A stretch of DNA of 44,687 nucleotides. Source: an uncultured Collinsella sp. (lineage in GTDB: Bacteria > Actinomycetota > Coriobacteriia > Coriobacteriales > Coriobacteriaceae). Positions 15,225 through 23,451 of this stretch are shown one piece after another (within the stretch, counting starts at the first letter, position 1; each line of letters starts with the position of its first letter). Where the stretch lies: positions 1-44,687 of the forward strand of contig CABRDB010000043.1 of assembly GCA_902469555.1 (NCBI GenBank), read 5' to 3'. Below the pieces are notes generated by a model, which did not search any database, was not told the DNA's origin, and saw nothing but the letters and a program-made list of their open reading frames with translations. Both the position numbers and the translations under genes were made by a program.

Positions 15225-17414
15225 ATGAAGAACATCCTGCATCTGTTTAAGCGCGATGTCCAAAACGTGTCTCGCTCCGTGATCGGCTTGGTTGTCGTGA
15301 TGGGCCTCATTATCGTACCGTGTCTGTACGCGTGGTTTAACATCGCCGGCAGCTGGGATCCGTACGGCAACACCGGCAATCTTAAGATCGCCGTGGTCAA
15401 CACCGATGAGGGTTACGAGAGCGATTTGATCCCCGTCGAGGTTAACGTGGGCGAAAACGTGACCGCCACCCTACGCGGCAACGAGAGCTTCGATTGGGTT
15501 GTGCTCAACAATCGCGAAAAGGCTATCGAGGGCGTTAAGTCGGGCGCGTACTATGCTGCCGTCGTTATCCCCAAAACGTTTAGCGCTGACATGATGACGC
15601 TTTTCTCGACCGACGTGAAGCATGCCGATATCGAGTTCTACGAGAATCAGAAGGCCAACGCCATTGCGCAGATCGTGACCGAGAAGGGTTCGAGCGCCGT
15701 CCAGAGCCAGGTTAACGAAACTTTTACCGAGACCATTACGAGCATCGGTCTTAAGACGGTGTCCAGCCTGCTCGATTACATGAGCACCGACCAGGTCAGC
15801 AACTTTATCGCCAACCTGTCCTCGACGCTCGGCGATTCGATTGAGGACCTGCGAGACGTTCAGGCAAATGCTTCGTCGCTGGCGGGCATTTTGAGCTCCA
15901 CGTCCGATTCGCTGACGTCGGCGAGCGGCATGCTCAAGCAGACTGGTGCCGTCGATGAGTCGACAAAGCAGCTCATGGAACATGCCAAAAGCGGCATCGA
16001 TGATTCCAAAGAAGCGCTTAAGGCGGCAAACGATGCCATCGATGCCGCAATCGATGGAAGTGCTGGTTCGTTCGACAATGTGTCTGCCGAGCTCGCGAAG
16101 GCGTTCGACACCGCAAACCAGCATGTCGACCTTACGGTGTCCCAACTCAACGATGCCGCTGCGGCCCTCAATGCGCGCGCCAAGGATATCGATGCGATGG
16201 CCGATCAGCTCCGCAGCCTTGCCGACCAGGTGAGCGATGAGAATTTGAAGGACGGCCTCAAGTCCGCCGCGACGTCGCTGGGCAGAATCGCCGTTGAGTA
16301 CCGCAACAATGCCAAGGATCTGGCGGCTACCGCGAAGTCTCTCTCCGATAGCATGGCCGAGGTCAACAACTCGCGTGCCGAGGTCGATCAGGCCATCGCT
16401 GATGCCAAGGCCGGCATCGCGGGTGCCAAATCCGATTACGATTCCACGTTCTCGGTTAAGGCCAAGGAGCTCAAGAAGACGGTTTCGGGCATTCTGGACT
16501 CGCTTGATGGCATCTCGGGCGACCTGGATAGCGCCGTAGGCGGCCTGACCGACGCATCCGGTTCGCTGGCAAAGGGCCTCTCCAAGGCTGCAAAGCTGGT
16601 CAACAAGGCTTCTGATCAGCTGGGCGAGGCGTCGGACAAGATCAGTGCGTTTAAGGACGAGCTCGACGGCGCCTTGATGTCGGATGACCTCGCCACGATC
16701 AAGACGATGATTGGCAACGATCCCGAGGGTCTGGCCGTGTCGCTTTCCGGCCCCGTCGCGCTCGATCGCAAGCCGGTCTATCCGATCCGCAACTACGGCT
16801 CGGCCATGGCGCCGTTCTACACGATTCTGTCGCTCTGGGTCGGCTCGATCGTGCTGGCGGCCATGATGAAGGTCTCGGTTGACGATGAGCTTATCAACGA
16901 GCTCATCCCCGTGCGCCTGCACGAGATCTACCTGGGCCGCTACCTGTTCTTTGGCGGTCTGGCCCTGCTGCAGGCAACGCTCGTGTGTGCGGGCGACATC
17001 CTGTTCTTTGGCATCCAGTGCGACGACCCGCTGCAGTTTGTGCTGGCGGGCTGGGTCGCGAGTCTCGTGTTCTCCAATATCGTCTACACGCTTACGGTTT
17101 CGTTTGGCGATATCGGCAAGGCGCTCGCCGTCGTGCTGCTGGTCATGCAGGTCGGCGGTTCGGGCGGCACGTTCCCCATCGAGATGACCGGTCCTGTGTT
17201 CCAGGCGATCTATCCGTTCCTGCCGTTCACTCACGGCATCAACGCCATGCATGCTGCCATGGCAGGCGCCTACCATATGGAGTACTGGGTTGAGCTGGGT
17301 ATTCTGGCGAGCTATCTGATTCCGTCGCTGGCCCTGGGCGTCGTCTTCCGCCGTCCGGTCATCAAAGTCAACGACTGGATCATCGAAAAGCTGGAGTCGA
17401 CAAAGCTAATTTAG
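15225..17414 (+). CDS. YhgE/Pip-family membrane protein (second copy)
   Basis: A 729-residue paralogue of the preceding protein. It shares the order FKRD, N-terminal helix with IVPCLYAWFNIAGSWDPYGNT, long coiled-coil-like extracytoplasmic domain (about 190-490) and the multi-helix ABC-2-like C-terminus with GGTFPIEM and PFLPFTHGINAM. The ATG starts immediately after the upstream stop, with a strong AGGAGGTGA site inside the previous gene, so the two are translationally coupled. Function is unknown. A paired export or membrane-scaffold complex is plausible because the two are co-expressed and structurally alike. Confidence 0.87.
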   Translation: MKNILHLFKRDVQNVSRSVIGLVVVMGLIIVPCLYAWFNIAGSWDPYGNTGNLKIAVVNTDEGYESDLIPVEVNVGENVTATLRGNESFDWVVLNNREKAIEGVKSGAYYAAVVIPKTFSADMMTLFSTDVKHADIEFYENQKANAIAQIVTEKGSSAVQSQVNETFTETITSIGLKTVSSLLDYMSTDQVSNFIANLSSTLGDSIEDLRDVQANASSLAGILSSTSDSLTSASGMLKQTGAVDESTKQLMEHAKSGIDDSKEALKAANDAIDAAIDGSAGSFDNVSAELAKAFDTANQHVDLTVSQLNDAAAALNARAKDIDAMADQLRSLADQVSDENLKDGLKSAATSLGRIAVEYRNNAKDLAATAKSLSDSMAEVNNSRAEVDQAIADAKAGIAGAKSDYDSTFSVKAKELKKTVSGILDSLDGISGDLDSAVGGLTDASGSLAKGLSKAAKLVNKASDQLGEASDKISAFKDELDGALMSDDLATIKTMIGNDPEGLAVSLSGPVALDRKPVYPIRNYGSAMAPFYTILSLWVGSIVLAAMMKVSVDDELINELIPVRLHEIYLGRYLFFGGLALLQATLVCAGDILFFGIQCDDPLQFVLAGWVASLVFSNIVYTLTVSFGDIGKALAVVLLVMQVGGSGGTFPIEMTGPVFQAIYPFLPFTHGINAMHAAMAGAYHMEYWVELGILASYLIPSLALGVVFRRPVIKVNDWIIEKLESTKLI

Positions 17415-17443
17415 TGCGGCAACGTTAACGCTGATGTAGCACT

Positions 17444-17594
17444 AATGCCAGCGAGCGAGCCGCATTTGCGCCAAGGTGACGTGAAATGAAAGGGCGCTGA
17501 CCTTCTGGTCGCGCCCTTGAAATTGAACGTCAGATTGGCGTGAATGCGGCTCGCGCAGCGTCGGCCGGTCCGCCGTTCGGTAGAACGGCGGAAC
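17444..17594 (-). repeat. Palindromic intergenic element, family II copy 2 (151 bp)
   Basis: This is the inverted counterpart of 12020-12170 with the same total length. The conserved 43-base end with the hairpin CCGCCGTTC/GAACGGCGG lies at 17552-17594. The conserved 14-base end lies at 17444-17457. Its own outer arms (about 28 bases with four mismatches) and inner stem, AAGGGCGC/GCGCCCTT around a GACC-TTCT-GGTC loop, differ in sequence from copy 1 but pair internally. It occupies most of the non-coding stretch 17415-17753. Confidence 0.75.
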
Positions 17595-17647
17595 AAAACG
17601 CTTTAGTGGGCTGGATTGCGATGCAACGCCGGTTGTTGCTACAGTAG

Positions 17648-17682
17648 CGGGGCGTGCCGGGGGTCCGGTGCGCCCCGTTTTT
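17648..17682 (+). terminator. Intrinsic terminator upstream of the DMT transporter gene
   Basis: CGGGGCGTGCC pairs with GGTGCGCCCCG (two G-U pairs), followed by GTTTTTATTT. It lies 72 bases before the ATG at 17754, after a TACAGT that could be a -10 box. It may end the YhgE transcript or act as a leader attenuator. Confidence 0.65.
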
Positions 17683-17753
17683 ATTTGACCATGAGGCGGC
17701 ACGCAGCCATACGCGTGCGGACACCACGCCCAGATTGAGTGTGAGGATGTTCC

Positions 17754-18737
17754 ATGGCCCAATACGCTGCCAACGAAATCGAAAACATGCCCGATAGCCC
17801 TGTCGCACGGGAGGACCTGGGCGCCGGCGGCACCTCCCGCGGCGCCGGCGCGCGTTCCCCGTTCTTCTGGAAGGTCTTGCTGCTATCGGTGGCGGTCATC
17901 TGGGGCTATTCCTTTACCACCATGAAAGATGCGCTCGACACCATTCCGGTGTTCGAACTGCTCTATATTCGTTTTCTTCCGGCTTCGCTGGTTATGTTCG
18001 CCATCTTCCACAAACGCATCATCGCGCACTTTAATGCCCGCAACCTTATCGTCGGACTTGGTATGGGCGCACTTATGTGGGGCGCGTACGGTTTGCAGAC
18101 GATTGGCCTGGCACAGACCACGGCGGGCAAGAGTGCATTTTTGACGGGTACCTATTGCATCTTCGTGCCGTTTGCGAGCTACGTCCTAAGCGGCGAAAAG
18201 CTTACTCGTTACAACTTGGGCGCCGCGTTGCTGTGCCTGGCGGGCATTGGTCTGGTGGCGCTCGATAGCGTCGAGTTCAATGTCGGCGATGTCATCACAC
18301 TGGGCGGTGCGGTCTTCTTTGCCATCCAGATGGCGGTGACCGCCAAGTATGGCCGCAAGATGGACATCAACGTCATCACGTTTTGGATGTTTGTGGGCAA
18401 CGGCGTGCTGAGCCTGATCTCGTCGCTGTTATTCGAGACCCAAGCGCCGCTGTCCGTGTGGACGCCGAGCTTTATCGGTGTGATGGCGTTTCTATCGGTG
18501 GGCTGTACGTGTGTGGCTCTGCTCATCCAAAACGTCGGCCTGGCGCATGTCCCGGCCTCAACGGGCTCGCTGCTCCTTTCGATGGAGTCGCCTTCGGGTG
18601 TGCTGTTCTCGGTGCTGCTGATGGGGGAGGCGCTCACCTCGCGCCTGCTCGCCGGCTTCGCGCTCATCTTTCTTTCGATTATCTTGAGCGAGACGCATTT
18701 CGATTTTTTGCGTCGAAAGCCGCGTCCGCAATTGTAA
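17754..18737 (+). CDS. EamA-family (DMT) transporter
   Basis: A 327-residue inner-membrane carrier with about ten membrane helices arranged as two EamA repeats. The first begins at WKVLLLSVAVIWGYSFTTMKDAL (EamA-typical WG near helix 1). The second repeat covers about 180-315. A hydrophilic Ala/Gly-rich cytoplasmic tail of about 40 residues precedes helix 1. Substrate is not predictable; relatives export amino acids or metabolites. It is a single-gene unit between two terminators. Confidence 0.85.
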   Translation: MAQYAANEIENMPDSPVAREDLGAGGTSRGAGARSPFFWKVLLLSVAVIWGYSFTTMKDALDTIPVFELLYIRFLPASLVMFAIFHKRIIAHFNARNLIVGLGMGALMWGAYGLQTIGLAQTTAGKSAFLTGTYCIFVPFASYVLSGEKLTRYNLGAALLCLAGIGLVALDSVEFNVGDVITLGGAVFFAIQMAVTAKYGRKMDINVITFWMFVGNGVLSLISSLLFETQAPLSVWTPSFIGVMAFLSVGCTCVALLIQNVGLAHVPASTGSLLLSMESPSGVLFSVLLMGEALTSRLLAGFALIFLSIILSETHFDFLRRKPRPQL

Positions 18738-18749
18738 ACAATTTGTTGC

Positions 18750-18774
18750 GCCGCCTCCCGGGGCGGCATTTTTT
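18750..18774 (+). terminator. Terminator after the DMT transporter gene
   Basis: GCCGCC (18750-18755) pairs with GGCGGC (18762-18767), followed by ATTTTTT. It starts 13 bases after the stop codon. Confidence 0.8.
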
Positions 18775-18852
18775 ATGCGTCGCCCTTAAAGTAGTACCTT
18801 GCACTTTACGCTATCAAAGTGCTTGCTGCAAAAACGTTACTGGAGGGCATCT

Positions 18853-20148
18853 ATGGCACCAGCACTGTCCGATCTTCAACCGCAATCAGCGCCCAAGGCC
18901 ACCGCGGCGGCGCAGACCGCTATCGGTGACGGTCTTGTTGCAGAAGCTCAGGCTTTTGCAGACGAGCTCGCTGCGTGGCGACACGATTTACATCAGATGC
19001 CCGAGCTGGGTAATAGCCTCCCGCAGACCTCTACGTATATCCAAGCGCGCCTGACCGAGATGGACATCCCATTTGCTACGCTCGTCGATGGTTCCTGCGT
19101 TGTGGGCCTTGTCGGCGCCGGTGCCGCCGCGGCCCAAGGCAATGGCATCTGCACGAATGAGCAGGCCGGTACGGTCATCATGCTGCGTGGCGACATGGAC
19201 GCCCTGCCCGTTGCCGAGGAATCCGGCGAGTCCTTTGCATCCACCAACGGCTGCATGCACGCTTGCGGTCACGATATGCACGCGACGGCGCTGCTTGGTG
19301 CGGCTCGTATGCTCAAAGCGCGCGAGGCAGAGCTTGTTGATGCCAACGCTACGGTCAAGTTGCTGTTCCAGCCGGGCGAGGAAACCTTTGAGGGTGCCCG
19401 CGCCGCCATCGCCGACGGTCTGCTGCAGAACCCGCGTCCTCAGGTCGCCTTTGCCATGCATGTCAATAGCCAGTCGCCGCTCGGCCTGGTGCTCTACGGC
19501 AGCCCGGCGCTCTCGGGCGTGTACGGTTTTCGTATCACGCTTCAGGGCAAGGGCGGCCATGGCTCGAGCCCCGAGATTTGCATCGACCCCATCACGGCCG
19601 GCGTGCATGTGCATCTGGCGCTCCAGGAGCTTATCGCTCGCGAAGTGCCGGCGGCCAAGGAGGTCGCACTGACCGTGGGTAAGTTTGCCGGTGGCCAAGC
19701 GGCCAACGTCATCCCAGATACCTGCGTGCTCGAAGGCACGCTGCGCGGCTTTGACGTCGAGCTCATGGAGCACCTCAAGACCCGCATCGCGGAGGTCGTA
19801 AACGGCGTTGCCACAACATATCGTACGTCGGCGACCATCGAGACGCTTTCGGATGTTCCGCCGCTTGTACTCGACAGCGATATGACTCAGGTGTCGCTTG
19901 GCTACGTGGGCGCAGTGCTGCCCAAGGCGGCTTTCTTGCCGCTTTTCCATGCCATGGCGAGTGAGGACTTCGCGCTTATCTCGAGCGAGATTCCGAGTGC
20001 GTACTTTACCGTGGGCGCGGCCGTAACCGACACGGACGAACACTTTGCCCAGCACCATCCCAAGGCACGTTTTAACGATGCCGAGCTGCCGCTCGGTGCT
20101 GCGGCTTATACCGCCGTCGCTTTGGGCTATATCGCCGACCACCGGTAG
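18853..20148 (+). CDS. M20-family amidohydrolase
   Basis: A 431-residue cytoplasmic metallo-amidohydrolase of the M20D type (AbgA, HipO, N-acyl amino acid hydrolase group). Metal-site motifs are visible: RHDLHQMPELG, RGDMDALPV, HACGHDMHATALLG and QPGEE. A dimerisation domain follows (GKGGHGSSPE), and the C-terminus has AMASEDFALI with the last metal ligand. The substrate is likely an N-acyl or aminobenzoyl-type amide but cannot be specified. ATG 18853 is chosen because GGAGGG lies six bases upstream. An MFS transporter gene follows, and the pair may import and cleave the same compound (inference). Confidence 0.88.
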   Translation: MAPALSDLQPQSAPKATAAAQTAIGDGLVAEAQAFADELAAWRHDLHQMPELGNSLPQTSTYIQARLTEMDIPFATLVDGSCVVGLVGAGAAAAQGNGICTNEQAGTVIMLRGDMDALPVAEESGESFASTNGCMHACGHDMHATALLGAARMLKAREAELVDANATVKLLFQPGEETFEGARAAIADGLLQNPRPQVAFAMHVNSQSPLGLVLYGSPALSGVYGFRITLQGKGGHGSSPEICIDPITAGVHVHLALQELIAREVPAAKEVALTVGKFAGGQAANVIPDTCVLEGTLRGFDVELMEHLKTRIAEVVNGVATTYRTSATIETLSDVPPLVLDSDMTQVSLGYVGAVLPKAAFLPLFHAMASEDFALISSEIPSAYFTVGAAVTDTDEHFAQHHPKARFNDAELPLGAAAYTAVALGYIADHR

Positions 20149-20157
20149 CACCCAACC

Positions 20158-20215
20158 TTGCCTTTCAAGCCTGCGGGCATGGCCGTAAGGCCTATGCCCT
20201 TGTCTTTCAAGGCAA
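20158..20215 (+). terminator. Nested hairpin after the amidohydrolase gene
   Basis: An outer stem TTGCCTT/AAGGCAA encloses GGGCATGGCC, a GTAA tetraloop and GGCCTATGCCC. There is no clean T-run, so termination is only likely. A further short GC hairpin, CCGGCGCC/GGCGCCGG, lies at about 20228-20244. Confidence 0.5.
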
Positions 20216-20271
20216 TCTTGGGCACTACCGGCGCCCGGCGCCGGCTATTCGTTTGTTAAATAAGGAGCAGT

Positions 20272-21576
20272 ATGCCCCAGCAGCGTAAGTTCTTCCCCGG
20301 CTGGCTCGTGGTGGCCTCCGGCTTCGTGATCATGGCCACGTGCTACACGATTTTCGTCAACTGCATGAGCCTGTTCCAGCCGCTCATCGTCAGCGACTTG
20401 GGAATATCTCTTGCGCAGTACAACATCTCCAATGCGATCTCTACCGTGGTGAGCGTTATCGGATCGCTTGTCATTGGCCATGTTGCCGATAAGGTGAGTG
20501 GCCGCGTATTGGGCTCGCTCACCGTTATCGCTACCTCTGCCGTTCTTGCCAGCATGAGCTTTGTCGGTGAGCTGTGGCAGGTCTACGTGCTCTTTGCCGT
20601 TTCGGGCTGCTTCGCTGTGGCCTCGACCCGCCTGCTCATCAGCCTAGTGACCGCCAACTGGTTTACCGCCAAGCGAGGCCTTGCCATCTCCATCGCACTT
20701 TCGGGCTCGGGCTTTGGCGGCGCTATTCTCTCGCCGATCGTGAGCTCGCTTATCGTGAGTGTGGGCTGGCGCTCTGCGTTCCTGGTACTCGCTGCCGTCT
20801 GCATGGTGGCGGCACTGCCCATCACGGCCTACTCCTTCCGCACTAAGCCTTCCGAGATCGGCCTTAAGCCGCTCGGCGAGAACCCGGACGATCCGTCCGT
20901 CTCGACGGCTGGCGACAAGGACGAGCACACGGCGCCCGAGGTTAGCGTCGGCTGGTCTCGCATCAAGAAGAGCCCGGCGTTTTGGCTGCTTGTCGTCGCC
21001 TTCCTCTTTATGGGTCTCGTTAACGGCGCCATCTTGCCCAACCAAGTCACCAACATGACGAGCGTTACCGTCAACGGCGCCAAGATCGTCACGGGCGGCC
21101 ACGATCCCATGTGGGCCGGTACGGTGCTTTCGGCCTATATGGTCACCGTCGTTATCGCCAAGATTTCGCTCGGCGCCATCTACGATCGCTTTGGCCTGCG
21201 CTTTGGCAACGTGCTGGGATCCGTTGCGTGTATTGTCGCCTGTGTGGCGCTGTGCTTCCCCGCGACCGATCTTGGTCCCATCGTGGCTGCCGTGAGCTTT
21301 GGCGTCGGAACGTGCATGGGCACCATCACGCCTACTATTGCCGCGTCCAAGCAGTTTGGCATGGCCGACCTCGGCAAGGTCACGGGTACCATCACCTCGC
21401 TCGAGATGGTCGGCGGCACCGTGGGCGCCATTGTCTCGGGCGTGCTGTTCGACGCCACGGGCTCCTTTGCGAGCACCTGGATCGTGTGCTTGGCGTGCTC
21501 CGTGGTCATGCTCGTGTTCCTGCTGGTATCCGAGCCCATCGCCGCCAAGCTGCGCGCGAGCGTGGCGGGGGAGTAA
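20272..21576 (+). CDS. MFS transporter, OFA-like
   Basis: A 434-residue major facilitator with twelve predicted membrane helices. The N-terminus FFPGWLVVASGFVIMATCYTIF is typical of the OFA (oxalate/formate antiporter-like) group. The loop after helix 2 has GHVADKVSGRVLG, an MFS motif A variant. The central loop is acidic and cytoplasmic (about 195-230). The substrate is unknown; this group mostly carries carboxylates. The start has AAGGAGC upstream. It probably belongs with the preceding M20 hydrolase. Confidence 0.87.
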   Translation: MPQQRKFFPGWLVVASGFVIMATCYTIFVNCMSLFQPLIVSDLGISLAQYNISNAISTVVSVIGSLVIGHVADKVSGRVLGSLTVIATSAVLASMSFVGELWQVYVLFAVSGCFAVASTRLLISLVTANWFTAKRGLAISIALSGSGFGGAILSPIVSSLIVSVGWRSAFLVLAAVCMVAALPITAYSFRTKPSEIGLKPLGENPDDPSVSTAGDKDEHTAPEVSVGWSRIKKSPAFWLLVVAFLFMGLVNGAILPNQVTNMTSVTVNGAKIVTGGHDPMWAGTVLSAYMVTVVIAKISLGAIYDRFGLRFGNVLGSVACIVACVALCFPATDLGPIVAAVSFGVGTCMGTITPTIAASKQFGMADLGKVTGTITSLEMVGGTVGAIVSGVLFDATGSFASTWIVCLACSVVMLVFLLVSEPIAAKLRASVAGE

Positions 21577-21686
21577 GCACGCTGCCGCGTTTGCCGGCTC
21601 ACCCAACTCTGCCCGCGGCGGTCTTGGGAGCCGAATGGATGCTCGTACCATCATTCGGTTTCCAAGGTCGCCGCAGGCCAAAGGAC

Positions 21687-21748
21687 GATCCCTATTCCTC
21701 CGTCCCCAAGGAATCACGTGATCCGAAGGGGACGGAGGAAAAGGGATC
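21687..21748. repeat. Palindrome with GTCCCC/GGGGAC arms
   Basis: The 21-base arm 21687-21707 is complementary to 21728-21748 at 20 positions. It encloses a 20-base spacer containing ATCACGTGAT. It lies between the MFS gene and hisS and abuts the next palindrome. Confidence 0.65.
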
Positions 21749-21822
21749 ACAAACAGCGGCGGCGCGTCTGGCCGAACGAGTCCCCATACCCTCGTTCGGT
21801 CAGACGCGCCACCGCTGTTTGT
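21749..21822. repeat. 32-base-arm inverted repeat before hisS
   Basis: The arm 21749-21780 pairs with 21791-21822 with two mismatches around a ten-base loop. It could terminate the MFS transcript, though it lacks a T-run. Together with the preceding palindrome it fills most of the 304-base gap before hisS. Confidence 0.7.
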
Positions 21823-21832
21823 GTTTGTGCCG

Positions 21833-21838
21833 TATAAT
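21833..21838 (+). promoter_or_regulatory. -10 box of hisS
   Basis: A perfect TATAAT lies 43 bases before the ATG at 21881. The -35 region falls inside the right arm of the 32-base palindrome and has no good match. Confidence 0.55.
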
Positions 21839-21880
21839 GACCGTTACCTATGACGCGATACAAAAGAAAGGTGTTTGCCC

Positions 21881-23194
21881 ATGCAGGCACAGAAGGCGGA
21901 GGGAACCCGCGACCTTATCGGCGCCGAGATGCGCGCCTGGCAAAAGATGCAGCAGATTGCGGCCGGCGTGTTCGAGCCGTTTGGTTTTAAACCCATCGAG
22001 ACGCCCGCGATCGAGCAGGTGGACGTGTTTGTCCACGGTATCGGCCAGTCGACCGACGTCGTGCGCAAGGAAATGTTCCGCGTGTTCAGCGGTGCCAACC
22101 TGGAGCGCGTCTTTACCGAGGGCACCGACACCAAACTCAAGCCCAAGCAGCGCCTGGCGCTTCGCCCCGAGGGCACGGCCGGCGTGGTGCGCGCTGTCGT
22201 CGAGAACAATCTGGTGCCCCAGGGCTCCACGCCGTTTAAGGCGTACTACGCCGAGGCCATGTTCCGCGGCGAGCGTCCCCAGAAGGGCCGCCTGCGCCAG
22301 TTCCACCAGGTGGGCATCGAGTGGCTCGGCGCTCCCGATCCGGCGGCAGACGCCGAGTGCATCATCATGCTCATGGAGTTTTACAAGCGCCTGGGCTTCG
22401 ATCTTTCCAAGCTTCGTCTGCTCATTAACTCGATGGGCGACGCTCAGTGCCGTCCGGCTTACCGCGAGCAAGTCAAGCAGTTTATCCTCGATCACGCAGA
22501 CGAGATGTGCGATGAGTGCCGCGAGCGCGCCGAGCTCAACCCGCTGCGTGCCTTTGACTGCAAGAACGACCACTGCCGCGAGATCATGGCCGAGGCTCCG
22601 CTGATGGGTGACAACCTGTGCGATGAGTGCCGCGAGCACTACGAGCAGGTCAAGCGCTATCTGGATGCCGCCGGTATCGAGTATGTCGAGGATCCCACCT
22701 TGGTGCGCGGCCTGGACTACTACACCCGTACTGTCTTTGAGGTCGAGGCCCCTGGCGCCGGCGTCGGCTCCATCGGCGGCGGCGGCCGCTACGATGGCCT
22801 GGTCGAGCTCGAGGGTGGCAAGCCCACGGCGGGCGTCGGCTTTGCTGTCGGTTTTGAGCGCGCCCTGCTGGCCCTGCAGGCCTTTGGCAGCGATTTGGGT
22901 GCCGATGAGGCCCCGTGCGTCTATGTCGCCAACGCCGGCAAGGAGCTGCGTCAGAACGTCTTTGCCATTACGCAGGAGCTTCGCGCCGCAGGTATCGTGA
23001 CCGAGGCCGACTATCAGGGTCGTTCGCTCAAGGCCCAGTTTAAGCAAGCCGATAAGGTAGGCGCCAAGCTCATCTTGGTCCTGGGTGGCGACGAGCTTGC
23101 CGCCGGCAAGGTCAAAGTGCGCGACATGCAGAGCCATGACGAGGTGCTCGCCGATCTGGACAACGTCGTCGAGGCGGTTCGCGAGCGCCTGTAG
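21881..23194 (+). CDS. hisS: Histidyl-tRNA synthetase
   Basis: A 437-residue class II aminoacyl-tRNA synthetase that charges tRNA-His in the cytoplasm. The N-terminal GTRDL is the HisRS signature. Motif 2 lies in FRGERPQKGRLRQFHQVGIEW. The HisA-type motifs are LVRGLDYYTRTVFE and GSIGGGGRYDGLV, and motif 3 is GVGFAVGFERALLAL. The C-terminal anticodon-binding domain (about 335-437) has YQGRSLKAQFKQADK. ATG 21881 follows the GAAAGG site; an in-frame TTG lies six bases upstream. It stands alone between its promoter and a terminator-like hairpin. Confidence 0.97.
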   Translation: MQAQKAEGTRDLIGAEMRAWQKMQQIAAGVFEPFGFKPIETPAIEQVDVFVHGIGQSTDVVRKEMFRVFSGANLERVFTEGTDTKLKPKQRLALRPEGTAGVVRAVVENNLVPQGSTPFKAYYAEAMFRGERPQKGRLRQFHQVGIEWLGAPDPAADAECIIMLMEFYKRLGFDLSKLRLLINSMGDAQCRPAYREQVKQFILDHADEMCDECRERAELNPLRAFDCKNDHCREIMAEAPLMGDNLCDECREHYEQVKRYLDAAGIEYVEDPTLVRGLDYYTRTVFEVEAPGAGVGSIGGGGRYDGLVELEGGKPTAGVGFAVGFERALLALQAFGSDLGADEAPCVYVANAGKELRQNVFAITQELRAAGIVTEADYQGRSLKAQFKQADKVGAKLILVLGGDELAAGKVKVRDMQSHDEVLADLDNVVEAVRERL

Positions 23195-23251
23195 CGCATC
23201 TTTTTGAGCTTCGGGCCTGCTAACGTGCCCTGCTCATGGAGAGCGATTGTT

Positions 23252-23290
23252 ACGGGGGTGTTTCGCTTTTATGCGGAATGCCCCCGTTTA
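23252..23290 (+). terminator. Hairpin after hisS
   Basis: A 15-base-pair stem (23252-23266 with 23273-23287) contains several G-U pairs and a TTTTAT loop. Only TTT follows, so it is a moderate terminator. Confidence 0.5.
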
Positions 23291-23344
23291 CGTATGCCGC
23301 TCACCGAGAAATACGACCATTTAGGGCAAAAACCTTTGCAATGC

Positions 23345-23394
23345 AGAAAATACTTTTGTGTGGTAAAGCGCAATCAGTGTCGAAAGTATTTCTC
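23345..23394. promoter_or_regulatory. Inverted repeat upstream of ppc, candidate operator
   Basis: AGAAAATACTTTTG (23345-23358) is an imperfect inverted copy of CGAAAGTATTTCTC (23381-23394), separated by 22 bases. The right half ends eight bases before the TATAAT box, so a bound regulator would cover the -35 region. The regulator is unknown. Confidence 0.45.
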
Positions 23395-23401
23395 AAGCGC
23401 C

Positions 23402-23407
23402 TATAAT
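23402..23407 (+). promoter_or_regulatory. -10 box of ppc
   Basis: A perfect TATAAT lies 45 bases before the proposed GTG start. The -35 region overlaps the right half of the inverted repeat. Confidence 0.6.
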
Positions 23408-23451
23408 GAATACCGCATGTTACGTGCATAGAAGGAGGAATGGGAGGAAAC

